The position numbers and the translations under genes were made by a program. A stretch of 48,936 nt of DNA from an uncultured Bacillota bacterium (GTDB lineage Bacteria > Bacillota > Dehalobacteriia > UBA4068 > UBA4997): assembly GCA_948907985.1 (NCBI GenBank), contig CAQWMM010000009.1, forward strand, positions 1-48,936, in the 5' to 3' direction. Positions 14,149-21,477 of this stretch are shown in pieces. Below the pieces are notes generated by a model. That model was given only the letters and a program-made list of their open reading frames with translations. It did not search any database and had not been told where the DNA came from. Positions within the stretch are counted from its first letter, which is position 1. The number at the start of each line of letters is the position of its first letter.

Positions 14149-14955
14149 ATGGCAGAGGCGGTTATCAGCTCTAAAAATAATCAATATGTTAAGCTGGTGC
14201 GCAGTTTGGCGGATAAAAAACAGCGCCGGGCCAGCGGGCTTTTTGTGGCCGAGGGTTTGTCTAACGTGCGCGAAGCCATGCTTGCCGCTAACCCGGCGAT
14301 GCGGCCGGAACTGCTGCTTTATGCGGCGGGCCGCGAACTGCGCCCGGAGGCGGCGGAGCTTGTGCGGCAGGCGGAAGCTGCCGGAGCCAGAGTTTTAGCG
14401 GTGCGGCCGGATATTCTGCAAAGTTGCTGCCAGACCGAAACCAGCCAGGGTTTGCTGTTGGCTTTGCACATTCCGCAGTTATCCGCGGCTGATTTTGTTC
14501 AGCGCGCAAAAGGTAAAAACCTGGCCGTTTTGGACGGTTTGCAGGACCCGGGAAATGTGGGAACCATTCTGCGGACGGCCTGGGCGGCGGGGCTGGGCGG
14601 CGTGCTGCTGGTGAATGACTGCGCCGATGTGTTCAGCCCCAAGGTTGTGCGGGCCGCCATGGGGGCGGTATACCATTTGCCGTCTTTGGCGCTGGACAGC
14701 GCGGCTGCCCTGGAAATTTTGCAGCAGCTTGACTGTGAGTTGGTTTGTGCCGACGCTGCCGGCCGGGATTTTCGGCAGTTTCAAAATGTGCGGCCGGTGG
14801 CGTGGCTTTTAGGGAACGAGGCCGCCGGGCCATCTAATTTTTGGCGTAGCCAGGCCTCTAAACTGGTTGCTATACCAATGCAGGCCGGTGTGGATTCTCT
14901 TAATGTGGCTGTGGCTGCCGGAATTTTATTTTTTGCTGGCGGGCAAGCAAAATAA
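14149..14955 (+). CDS. SpoU-family RNA 2'-O-methyltransferase
   Basis: 268 aa from ATG 14149; a TTG at 14137 is also in frame and neither start has a good ribosome binding site, so translation may be coupled to rplT. The N-terminal substrate domain (SSKNNQYVKLVRSLADKKQR, GLFVAEGLSNVREAM) leads into the SPOUT knot: motif 1 LDGLQDPGNVGTILRTAWAA, motif 2 SPKVVRAAMGAVYHLP, and motif 3 LLGNEAAGPS with PMQAGVDSLNVAVAAGILF. Methyl transfer from S-adenosylmethionine to rRNA or tRNA ribose is expected (YsgA/RlmB/TrmH type); the exact target is unknown. The position after rplT is common in Bacillota. Confidence 0.92.
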   Translation: MAEAVISSKNNQYVKLVRSLADKKQRRASGLFVAEGLSNVREAMLAANPAMRPELLLYAAGRELRPEAAELVRQAEAAGARVLAVRPDILQSCCQTETSQGLLLALHIPQLSAADFVQRAKGKNLAVLDGLQDPGNVGTILRTAWAAGLGGVLLVNDCADVFSPKVVRAAMGAVYHLPSLALDSAAALEILQQLDCELVCADAAGRDFRQFQNVRPVAWLLGNEAAGPSNFWRSQASKLVAIPMQAGVDSLNVAVAAGILFFAGGQAK

Positions 14956-14992
14956 TGCGACAAAATAAGCCATTATTGTTAATCTTTTTCCC

Positions 14993-15021
14993 TTGCCGCT
15001 TGGCTAAAGTTATGCTATAAT
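14993..15021 (+). promoter_or_regulatory. Promoter of the YqzL-like gene
   Basis: TTGCCG (14993-14998), 17 nt, TATAAT (15016-15021), with TGC before the -10. The transcript then contains a small hairpin, TCTCCG (15059-15064) / CGGAGA (15072-15077), before the ribosome binding site. Confidence 0.72.
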
Positions 15022-15096
15022 ATAGTCAACAGAGGGAATATTCCATAAGCTGAAAAAATCTCCGCCTCAATCGGAGATAAAAAGGAAGGGATTGCA

Positions 15097-15204
15097 ATGA
15101 TGACGTCGCTATTATTTCCGGCTGACGCTTTTTGGAACCTGTTTGAAAATACCGGTTCTGTTTCGGCTTATGTTTGTTATCGCACTTTTTGCGGTGAGTT
15201 TTAA
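15097..15204 (+). CDS. YqzL-like small protein, 35 aa
   Basis: Two adjacent ATGs (15097, 15100) follow AAGGAAGGG at 15082-15090. The product ends with FWNLFENTGSVSAYVCYR and a short tail. That matches the YqzL-type pattern of Bacillota mini-proteins (aromatic-x-x-F-x-x-TG-x-x-x-AY-x-x-Y). Function of YqzL is not established. It has its own promoter and a terminator stem overlapping its stop codon. Five of its 35 residues are Phe and it stands ahead of pheST, so a leader-peptide role was considered, but the Phe codons are scattered rather than clustered. Confidence 0.65.
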   Translation: MMTSLLFPADAFWNLFENTGSVSAYVCYRTFCGEF

Positions 15205-15218
15205 GCCGGTTTTTTTTC
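15164..15218 (+). terminator. Terminator overlapping the end of the YqzL-like gene
   Basis: CGGCTTA (15164-15170) pairs with TAAGCCG (15202-15208), enclosing a small CGCA/TGCG hairpin, and is followed by a run of Ts from 15210. The right arm includes the stop codon, so ribosomes finishing the ORF would disturb it. Confidence 0.5.
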
Positions 15219-15230
15219 TTATGGATACAC

Positions 15231-15279
15231 AAGCATTTTTATCCTTGGTTGACGAACGGGGATAAAAATGCTTTTTTTT
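15231..15279 (+). terminator. Strong terminator between the YqzL-like gene and pheS
   Basis: AAGCATTTTTATCC (15231-15244) and its exact complement (15260-15273) form a 14-bp stem with a 15-nt loop, followed by an eight-T run. With no promoter recognised between here and pheS, it could act as an attenuator of pheST, but no T-box elements are visible. Confidence 0.85.
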
Positions 15280-15424
15280 GTGAACACTTAGCGATTGGCA
15301 AGCCGCAGGCGTAGACAGAGCTTAGTGAAACGGAGTGAACCCTGTTTACAGGGTGTGAACAATCCATTTGCCGTAAGGTTAGGCAAATGGAATCCTTAAT
15401 ACACTTAGCGATTTAAGCATAGTA
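15280..15424 (+). repeat. Dispersed structured repeat, copy B
   Basis: GTGAACACTTAGCGATTGGCAAG (in part, from 15280) through GACAGAGCTTAGTG (15314-15327) matches copy A at 3089. It continues with two GTGAAC motifs around the hairpin CCCTGT-tt-ACAGGG (15340-15353), then the hairpin CCATTTGCC (15364-15372) / GGCAAATGG (15382-15390), and ends with a partial third copy of the leading motif, ACACTTAGCGATTTAAG (15401-15417). No open frame. It lies in the pheS 5' region. Confidence 0.6.
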
Positions 15425-15444
15425 AAATTATGAGGTAATAAAAA

Positions 15445-16467
15445 ATGCTTGAAAAAATTAAAGAAATCCGCGCGGCTATGGAGCGGGAGCTGCAAGAGGC
15501 AGCGTCCAGCGAACAGCTGCGGGAATTAAAAGTTAAATATCTGGGCAAAAAAGGCTCAATATCAGAAATTTCCAAGTCGATGGGCAAATTGCAGCCGGAG
15601 GAACGCCCCAAAGCCGGCCAGTTGGTGAATGATTTGCGCCAGGCCTTGGAGCAGAATTTAGCCCGCCGACAGCAGGAATTGGCGGACAGGGCGCTGCAAG
15701 CCCAACTGGCTAAGGAAACGGTGGACGTTACTCTGCCCGGCCGGCCGGTGAAGCAGGGCAGCCGCCACCCTCTGACGCTGGTTATGGACGAACTGAAAGA
15801 AATCTTTTTGGGCATGGGTTATACCATTGCCGAGGGGCCGCAGGTGGAGTTGGATTATTATAACTTTGAGCGCATGAATTTGCCGGCGGATCATCCGGCC
15901 CGGGATATGCAGGATTCGTTTTATATTGACGCCAAGCGTTTACTGCGCACTCATACCTCGCCGGTGCAGGCGCGCGCTATGGACAAGCTGTGCCCGCAGG
16001 CGCCGGTTAAAGTGATCTCGCCGGGGGCGGTGTATCGCCGGGACGACGACGCTACTCATTCGCCGATGTTTCATCAGGTGGAGGGGCTGGTGGTTGACGA
16101 GGGCATTTCGCTGGCCGATTTGAAAGGCACCTTGCTGAATTTTGTCCGTCAGATGTTCGGCGAGGAGCGGGAAATTCGCCTGCGCCCCAGTTTCTTCCCG
16201 TTTACGGAGCCCAGCGTGGAGGTGGATATTTCCTGTATGCTTTGCGGCGGCGCGGGCTGCCGAACCTGCAAGGATACCGGCTGGATTGAAATTTTGGGCG
16301 CTGGTATGGTGCATCCCAATGTACTGCGAATGTCCGGCTATGATCCGGAACGTTATACCGGCTTTGCTTTCGGCGTGGGCGTGGAACGTATCGCCATGCT
16401 GAAATATGGCATTGACGATATGCGCGTGATTTTTGAAAACGACGTGCGTTTTTTGCAGCAGTTCTGA
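15445..16467 (+). CDS. pheS: Phenylalanyl-tRNA synthetase alpha subunit
   Basis: 340 aa, class II aminoacyl-tRNA synthetase catalytic chain. ATG 15445 follows GAGGTAATAAAA. The N-terminal coiled-coil arm (first ~90 residues) is followed by the catalytic core: HPLTLVMDELKEIFLGMGY, LLRTHTSPVQARAM, the motif 2 region VISPGAVYRRDDDATHSPMF, HQVEGLVVDEG, FFPFTEPSVEVD, and motif 3 FGVGVERIAMLKYGI. It forms a heterotetramer with PheT, 21 nt downstream. Confidence 0.98.
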   Translation: MLEKIKEIRAAMERELQEAASSEQLRELKVKYLGKKGSISEISKSMGKLQPEERPKAGQLVNDLRQALEQNLARRQQELADRALQAQLAKETVDVTLPGRPVKQGSRHPLTLVMDELKEIFLGMGYTIAEGPQVELDYYNFERMNLPADHPARDMQDSFYIDAKRLLRTHTSPVQARAMDKLCPQAPVKVISPGAVYRRDDDATHSPMFHQVEGLVVDEGISLADLKGTLLNFVRQMFGEEREIRLRPSFFPFTEPSVEVDISCMLCGGAGCRTCKDTGWIEILGAGMVHPNVLRMSGYDPERYTGFAFGVGVERIAMLKYGIDDMRVIFENDVRFLQQF

Positions 16468-16488
16468 TAAAATATATGGAGGCAGAAA

Positions 16489-18963
16489 ATGTTAGTATCT
16501 TATGATTGGCTGAAAAGATATGTGGATATAAACGTGTCGGCTGATGTGTTGGCGGAAAAGCTGACCAGCGCCGGTATTACGGTGGATTTGGTACACTATC
16601 CCGGCGAGATGCTCAGCAATATCCGCGCCGGCCGGATTATGCAGATTGATAAACACCCGGACGCGGACAAGCTGGTGGTTTGCCAGCTTGATATGGGCGA
16701 GGGTTATACTGATTATCTGAACGAACAGGGCTGGCTGCAAATTGTAACCGGCGCGCCCAATGTACGCGTGGGCCAAATTGTGCCGGTGGCGCTGCATAAC
16801 TCGGACGTGGTGGGCAAGAAAATTAAAAAATCCAAGCTGCGCGGCGTCAGCTCTTTTGGTATGCTCTGTTCTAAGGAGGAGCTGAATGTGCAGCCGGCGG
16901 TTGGCGAGCCGGACGGTATCTGGATTTTGGACGACATCCCCGGCATTCAGGTGGGGGACGACTGCATTGCCGCTTTGCTGTTGAATGATCCGGTGTTGGA
17001 GTTGGATTTGACGCCTAACCGCAGTGATTGTTTGAGCGTGATTAATCTGGCCCGAGAGGTTGCGGCGGTTTTGGGGACGGAACTGCACCTGCCGGAGATC
17101 AGTTATACCGAAAGCGAACGGCAGGTTGGCGATTTGGCGGCTATCACGGTGCAGGATGCGGATTTGTGCCCGCGTTATCTGGGGCGACTGGTGGAGGATT
17201 TGCATTTGGCGGCCTCGCCCTATTGGTTGCAGCATTGCCTGGCCGCAGCCGGCGTGCGCTCGATTAATAACGTGGTGGATATCAGTAACTTTGTAATGCT
17301 GGAATATGGCTGCCCGATGCACACCTTTGATTATGATACTCTGCAAGGTCATGCAATTATCGTGCGCCGGGCCGGCGCGGGCGAACAGATTGTAACTCTG
17401 GATGAGCAGCAGCGGGAGCTGACGACGGAAAACCTGCTGATTTGCGACGGCGCTGACCGGGGGATTTGCGTGGCCGGCGTGATGGGCGGCTTAAATACGG
17501 AAATTACTTCTGATACTAAAAATGTTTTTCTGGAAACGGCAGTGTTTAATCCGGTTTCGATCAGACGGACAGCGCGCGCGCTGGGTTTGCACTCGGAGGC
17601 CTCGCAGCGTTATGAAAAGGGCGTGAATATTGCCGCGCTGGATGATGTTTCGCGCCGGACGATGCAGCTGCTGGCGGAAATCTGCGGCGGCAAACCGGCG
17701 GCCGGTTGTATTGATGTTTTTGCGCCGGAGGCCAGGGCTAAGCTACAGCCTTTGCAGGTTAAACTGCGTCCGGCTAAGGTTAATGCAGTTTTGGGAACAG
17801 ATTTTAGTGAGGATGAGGTGCTCTCGGCAATAAAGGCCCTGAAATTTGCTTATTCGCCGGATAATGACGGTTATCTGGTAACGATCCCCCTGTATCGTCA
17901 GGACATCAGCCTGGAGGTTGATCTGATTGAAGAAGTGGCGCGCCTGCTGGGTTTTGACCGTATCCCCACCACTTTACCCACCGGCGCAATGACCGAGGGC
18001 AAACGCACGCCTCAGCAGCGTTTTTTGGAGAATGTGAAGAATGCCATGGTTGGTTTGGGCGCTAACGAAACGATTAATTACGGCTTTATCAGCCCCCGGG
18101 AGTGGGAACGTTTGCAGCTGCCGGAAGATGATCAACTGCGCAATGTGGTTAAGATTTTAAATCCGCTGAACGAAGAGCAAAGCATTATGCGTACTACTTT
18201 GCTGCCGGGGTTGCTGAAATGCGCCGCCCGTAACAACAGCCGCCGCAATCAGGATTTGCTGCTTTTTGAGCAGGGCGTGGTGTTTTTGCCTGATTCCGAA
18301 CAGCCGGAAGAGCTGCCGGCAGAGGTGAACACGTTGGCGGTTTTGGCCTGCGGGCAGACTCCCGCCGGTTGGCAGCAGGGCGCGCAGGCTTATGATTTCT
18401 TCCAGATGAAAGGCCTGCTGACGGCGTTATTGGCGCAGTGCAAGATTGTTGGCGCTAAATTTGTGGCGGCCAAGCTGCCGTATTTGCATCCGGGGAGAGC
18501 CGCGGCGCTTTATATCGGCGATACTTATGCCGGTTATCTGGGCGAACTTCACCCCAGGGTTCAGGCGGCTTATGAGTTAAATCAACGCCCGGTGGTTATG
18601 GAATTGAATTTGGACGAACTTTTTGCGGCGGCAGAAATGATCAGCCAGCTGAATGGCGGCGCTCTGTATCATCGTTTGCCTAAATTCCCGGCGGCGGTGC
18701 GGGATATTGCCGTTGTGCTGGACAAAAAAATCTCGGCGGCGGAGCTGGAGGCCAAAATTGCCGGCGCTGGCGGCAAACATCTGGAGGCCATCACTTTGTT
18801 TGACGTTTATGAAAGCCTGAGCCTGGGGCCGAACCGGCGCAGTCTGGCTTATAACCTGACTTTCCAGCGGGCCGACAGCACGTTGACGGTGGAAGAAGTC
18901 AACGCTGCTTTTGACAATATTGTGGCGGCGGTTAAAGAGTTGGGCGGCGAACTGCGCTCTTAA
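16489..18963 (+). CDS. pheT: Phenylalanyl-tRNA synthetase beta subunit
   Basis: 824 aa, normal for the bacterial beta chain. ATG 16489 follows GGAGG at 16476-16480. Domains in order: N-terminal B1 plus an OB-fold tRNA-binding domain (about 40-155, KHPDADKLVVCQLDMGE), B3/B4 editing domain (about 200-390, with DVVDISNFVMLEYGCPMHTFD), B5 (about 405-480), the catalytic-like core with DLIEEVARLLGFDRIP, and a C-terminal ferredoxin-fold anticodon-binding domain (RLPKFPAAVRDIAVV). The editing domain removes mischarged Tyr-tRNA-Phe. Confidence 0.98.
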   Translation: MLVSYDWLKRYVDINVSADVLAEKLTSAGITVDLVHYPGEMLSNIRAGRIMQIDKHPDADKLVVCQLDMGEGYTDYLNEQGWLQIVTGAPNVRVGQIVPVALHNSDVVGKKIKKSKLRGVSSFGMLCSKEELNVQPAVGEPDGIWILDDIPGIQVGDDCIAALLLNDPVLELDLTPNRSDCLSVINLAREVAAVLGTELHLPEISYTESERQVGDLAAITVQDADLCPRYLGRLVEDLHLAASPYWLQHCLAAAGVRSINNVVDISNFVMLEYGCPMHTFDYDTLQGHAIIVRRAGAGEQIVTLDEQQRELTTENLLICDGADRGICVAGVMGGLNTEITSDTKNVFLETAVFNPVSIRRTARALGLHSEASQRYEKGVNIAALDDVSRRTMQLLAEICGGKPAAGCIDVFAPEARAKLQPLQVKLRPAKVNAVLGTDFSEDEVLSAIKALKFAYSPDNDGYLVTIPLYRQDISLEVDLIEEVARLLGFDRIPTTLPTGAMTEGKRTPQQRFLENVKNAMVGLGANETINYGFISPREWERLQLPEDDQLRNVVKILNPLNEEQSIMRTTLLPGLLKCAARNNSRRNQDLLLFEQGVVFLPDSEQPEELPAEVNTLAVLACGQTPAGWQQGAQAYDFFQMKGLLTALLAQCKIVGAKFVAAKLPYLHPGRAAALYIGDTYAGYLGELHPRVQAAYELNQRPVVMELNLDELFAAAEMISQLNGGALYHRLPKFPAAVRDIAVVLDKKISAAELEAKIAGAGGKHLEAITLFDVYESLSLGPNRRSLAYNLTFQRADSTLTVEEVNAAFDNIVAAVKELGGELRS

Positions 18964-18967
18964 AAAA

Positions 18968-21469
18968 ATGCAAAATAATTTGGACAATTTGGAAATCTTA
19001 GCGCCGGCGGGCAGCAGAGAGGCTTTTTTGGCGGCGGTTAACAGCGGCGCGGACGCGGTCTATCTGGCGGCCAAGAATTTTGGCGCGCGCGCCTATGCGG
19101 ATAATTTTGAACTGCCTGAACTGGCCGGGCTGGTGCGCTGGGCGCATTTGCGCGGCGCGGCGGTTTATGCGGCGATGAATACGCTGCTTAGGGACGATGA
19201 GCTGCCGGCGGCTTTGCGCCAGGCGGTGGAACTGCATAACCTGGGCGTGGACGCGCTGATTGTGCAGGATTGGGGGCTGGCTGACCTGCTGCGGGAAAAT
19301 TATCCGCAAATTGCCTTAAACGCCAGCACCCAGATGACCCTGCATAATGCGGCGGCGGTGCGGCAGGCGGAAAAGGCGGGCTTTAAGCGGGTAATCCTGG
19401 CCAGAGAAGTCAGCCTGGCGGATATAGCGGCTATCCATGCCGAATGCCGCGCCGAGTTGGAGGTTTTCGGCCATGGCGCGCTGTGTATCTGCTTTTCCGG
19501 CCAATGCCTGTTCAGTAGTCTGGTGGGCGGACGCAGCGGCAACCGTGGGCGCTGCGCCCAGCCCTGCCGTCTGAAATATCAGCTGGTGGATGGAAATGGT
19601 AAACCGGTTGGCGAGGCGGGCCATTTGCTTTCGCCCAAGGATTTGAACGCCATTGAATTACTGCCGGAACTGGCGGCGGCGGGTGTGGCTTCTCTGAAGA
19701 TCGAGGGGCGGATGAAGCGGCCGGAATATGTGGCGGCAGTATCGGCGGCCTATGCGGCGGCCAAGCGGGGCGAACCTTATGACGAACAAAAACTGCGTCA
19801 GGCTTTTAACCGGGATTTTACGCAGGCCTATTTGCAGACAGAGCCGGGGCGCGATTTGATGAGTTATGAGCGGCCAAGCAACCGGGGCGTTAAGCTGGGA
19901 CGTTTGGACAAAATCAGTCAGCGCGAACTGCTGATCAAGCTGGACAATACAGCTGATGCTACAGTGCGGCCCGGGGACGGGCTGGAAATTTGGGTCAGCC
20001 GGGGCGGCCGGCAGGGTTTTGTGGTTAAGGATTGCCAGCTGCTGCCGGACGGTCGGGTGCGCCTGCCGCTGGCCGGTTTGCAGGGCGCTTTGCATTTGCC
20101 TAATCTGGTGGTGGGCGATCGGGTTTTTAAAACTGCGGACAGCGCTTTGCAAAATGCCGGCGCGGTTGCGGCCGCAGCATATGACACCCTGCCGCTTTAT
20201 TTGCATTTTGTGGGGCGGTTGGCTGAAAAGCCGCTGTTGCAGGCCAGTGGGGCTGCCCCGGACGGCGCGCGAACAACGGTTCTGGCAACGGCTGATTATC
20301 AGATACCGGCGGCGCAAAAGCGTCCGGCGGATTTGGCTTTGCTGCAAAAGCAGCTGGGGCGTTTGGGCGGCAGCGGCTGGTATTTGGCCGAGTTAACCGC
20401 GGACTTGGATGAGGGCGTTATGCTGCCGGCCAGTGTGCTCAACCAACTGCGCCGGGATGCGCTGGCGGCTTTGGAGGAAAAACTTCTGCCGCCGGTTAAG
20501 CGGCTGAAAATCAAAGATAATAGCTATAATATAGAAAAAACTGGCCCGGTTAAATCGCCTGCGCGCCGAGGCCGCCCCAAGCTGGCTGTTTTGGTGGATT
20601 CGCCGGCGGCAGCTATTGCTGTATCCGAGGCCGGAGCGGATTTGCTTTATTGGCGAGGTTGGCAGCAGCGTTTTGCCGCGCCCTCAACGGCGGCGGATTT
20701 GCGGCGGCTGGCGACCGTTGGCGCGTGGGGTGTTTTGCCTACCATTGCTTTGCAGGCGGAACTGCCGCTCTGGCGGCGGCGCTTGGCGGAATGGCGGCAG
20801 GCCGGTTTGGCTGGTGTTTTGGTAAACAATCTTTGGGGGTTTGAACTTTTAGCAGAAATTGACTGGCAGCCGCCGCTGCTTGCGGACTTGGCTTTGAACA
20901 CCTTCAACAGCGCCGCTGCTCTGGCCTGGCGACGGCAATATACCAATATGCAGCGGGCGGCGCTTTCCCGCGAACTGAACAGCCGGCAGTTGGAGGCGGT
21001 TGGCCGCCGTTTGTCGGCGGCCGGTTTTAAGGCCGAGGTTCAGGTTTTTGGCAATCTGGAGGTTATGAACAGCCGGCACTGCCCGCTGGGGGCGGTTGGC
21101 GGCGGGCATAGCGCCGGCCGGGCTTGCAGCGGTTTTTGCCGGACTAATAATTTTAGCCTGCGCGATGAAAAAGGATTTTGTTTCCCGGTATATGGCGACG
21201 AATTTTGCCGCAGCCATATTTATAACGGCTATCAGTTATGCCTGCTGGAGGAATTGCCTTTGCTGGTTAGTATGCCGGGTGTGGCGGCCCTGCGCCTGGA
21301 TTTGCAGTATTATGCGCCGGAGGCGGCGGCTGAAGTTTGCCGGATTTGGCGGCAGGCTTTAGACGGTGGCCAAAGCGCCGAAGAACTGGCGGCGGCCAAG
21401 CGGCGATTGCAGGAATTAAACGGCGGACAAAAATTTACTAAGGGCCATTTTTTCCGGGGTGTGGAATAA
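18968..21469 (+). CDS. U32-family peptidase/RNA hydroxylation-type protein
   Basis: 833 aa from ATG 18968, 5 nt after the pheT stop, so translation may be coupled. The N-terminal half is a U32 domain: LAPAGSREAFLAAVNSGADAV in part, YLAAKNFGARAYADNF, DALIVQDWGLADLL, and the cysteine region HGALCICFSGQCLFSS ... GRCAQPCRL, with SLKIEGRMKRPEYV. Later come the extra domains of the long U32 class (DUF3656 type) and a second half with a C-terminal Cys pair (CSGFC). Bacterial relatives include collagenase-like proteases and RlhA, which hydroxylates 23S rRNA; which activity this one has cannot be told. Usual neighbour of mutS2; the zapA gene often found here is missing. Confidence 0.9.
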   Translation: MQNNLDNLEILAPAGSREAFLAAVNSGADAVYLAAKNFGARAYADNFELPELAGLVRWAHLRGAAVYAAMNTLLRDDELPAALRQAVELHNLGVDALIVQDWGLADLLRENYPQIALNASTQMTLHNAAAVRQAEKAGFKRVILAREVSLADIAAIHAECRAELEVFGHGALCICFSGQCLFSSLVGGRSGNRGRCAQPCRLKYQLVDGNGKPVGEAGHLLSPKDLNAIELLPELAAAGVASLKIEGRMKRPEYVAAVSAAYAAAKRGEPYDEQKLRQAFNRDFTQAYLQTEPGRDLMSYERPSNRGVKLGRLDKISQRELLIKLDNTADATVRPGDGLEIWVSRGGRQGFVVKDCQLLPDGRVRLPLAGLQGALHLPNLVVGDRVFKTADSALQNAGAVAAAAYDTLPLYLHFVGRLAEKPLLQASGAAPDGARTTVLATADYQIPAAQKRPADLALLQKQLGRLGGSGWYLAELTADLDEGVMLPASVLNQLRRDALAALEEKLLPPVKRLKIKDNSYNIEKTGPVKSPARRGRPKLAVLVDSPAAAIAVSEAGADLLYWRGWQQRFAAPSTAADLRRLATVGAWGVLPTIALQAELPLWRRRLAEWRQAGLAGVLVNNLWGFELLAEIDWQPPLLADLALNTFNSAAALAWRRQYTNMQRAALSRELNSRQLEAVGRRLSAAGFKAEVQVFGNLEVMNSRHCPLGAVGGGHSAGRACSGFCRTNNFSLRDEKGFCFPVYGDEFCRSHIYNGYQLCLLEELPLLVSMPGVAALRLDLQYYAPEAAAEVCRIWRQALDGGQSAEELAAAKRRLQELNGGQKFTKGHFFRGVE

Positions 21470-21477
21470 TAATTATT

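Noticed and set aside
15097..15204. Classical Phe leader peptide for pheST attenuation
   Set aside because: The five Phe codons are spread out and the protein matches the YqzL pattern better; kept only as an alternative.
15205..15444. T-box riboswitch ahead of pheST
   Set aside because: No AGGGTGG-type T-box sequence, no specifier loop arrangement; the segment is instead a terminator plus a dispersed repeat.
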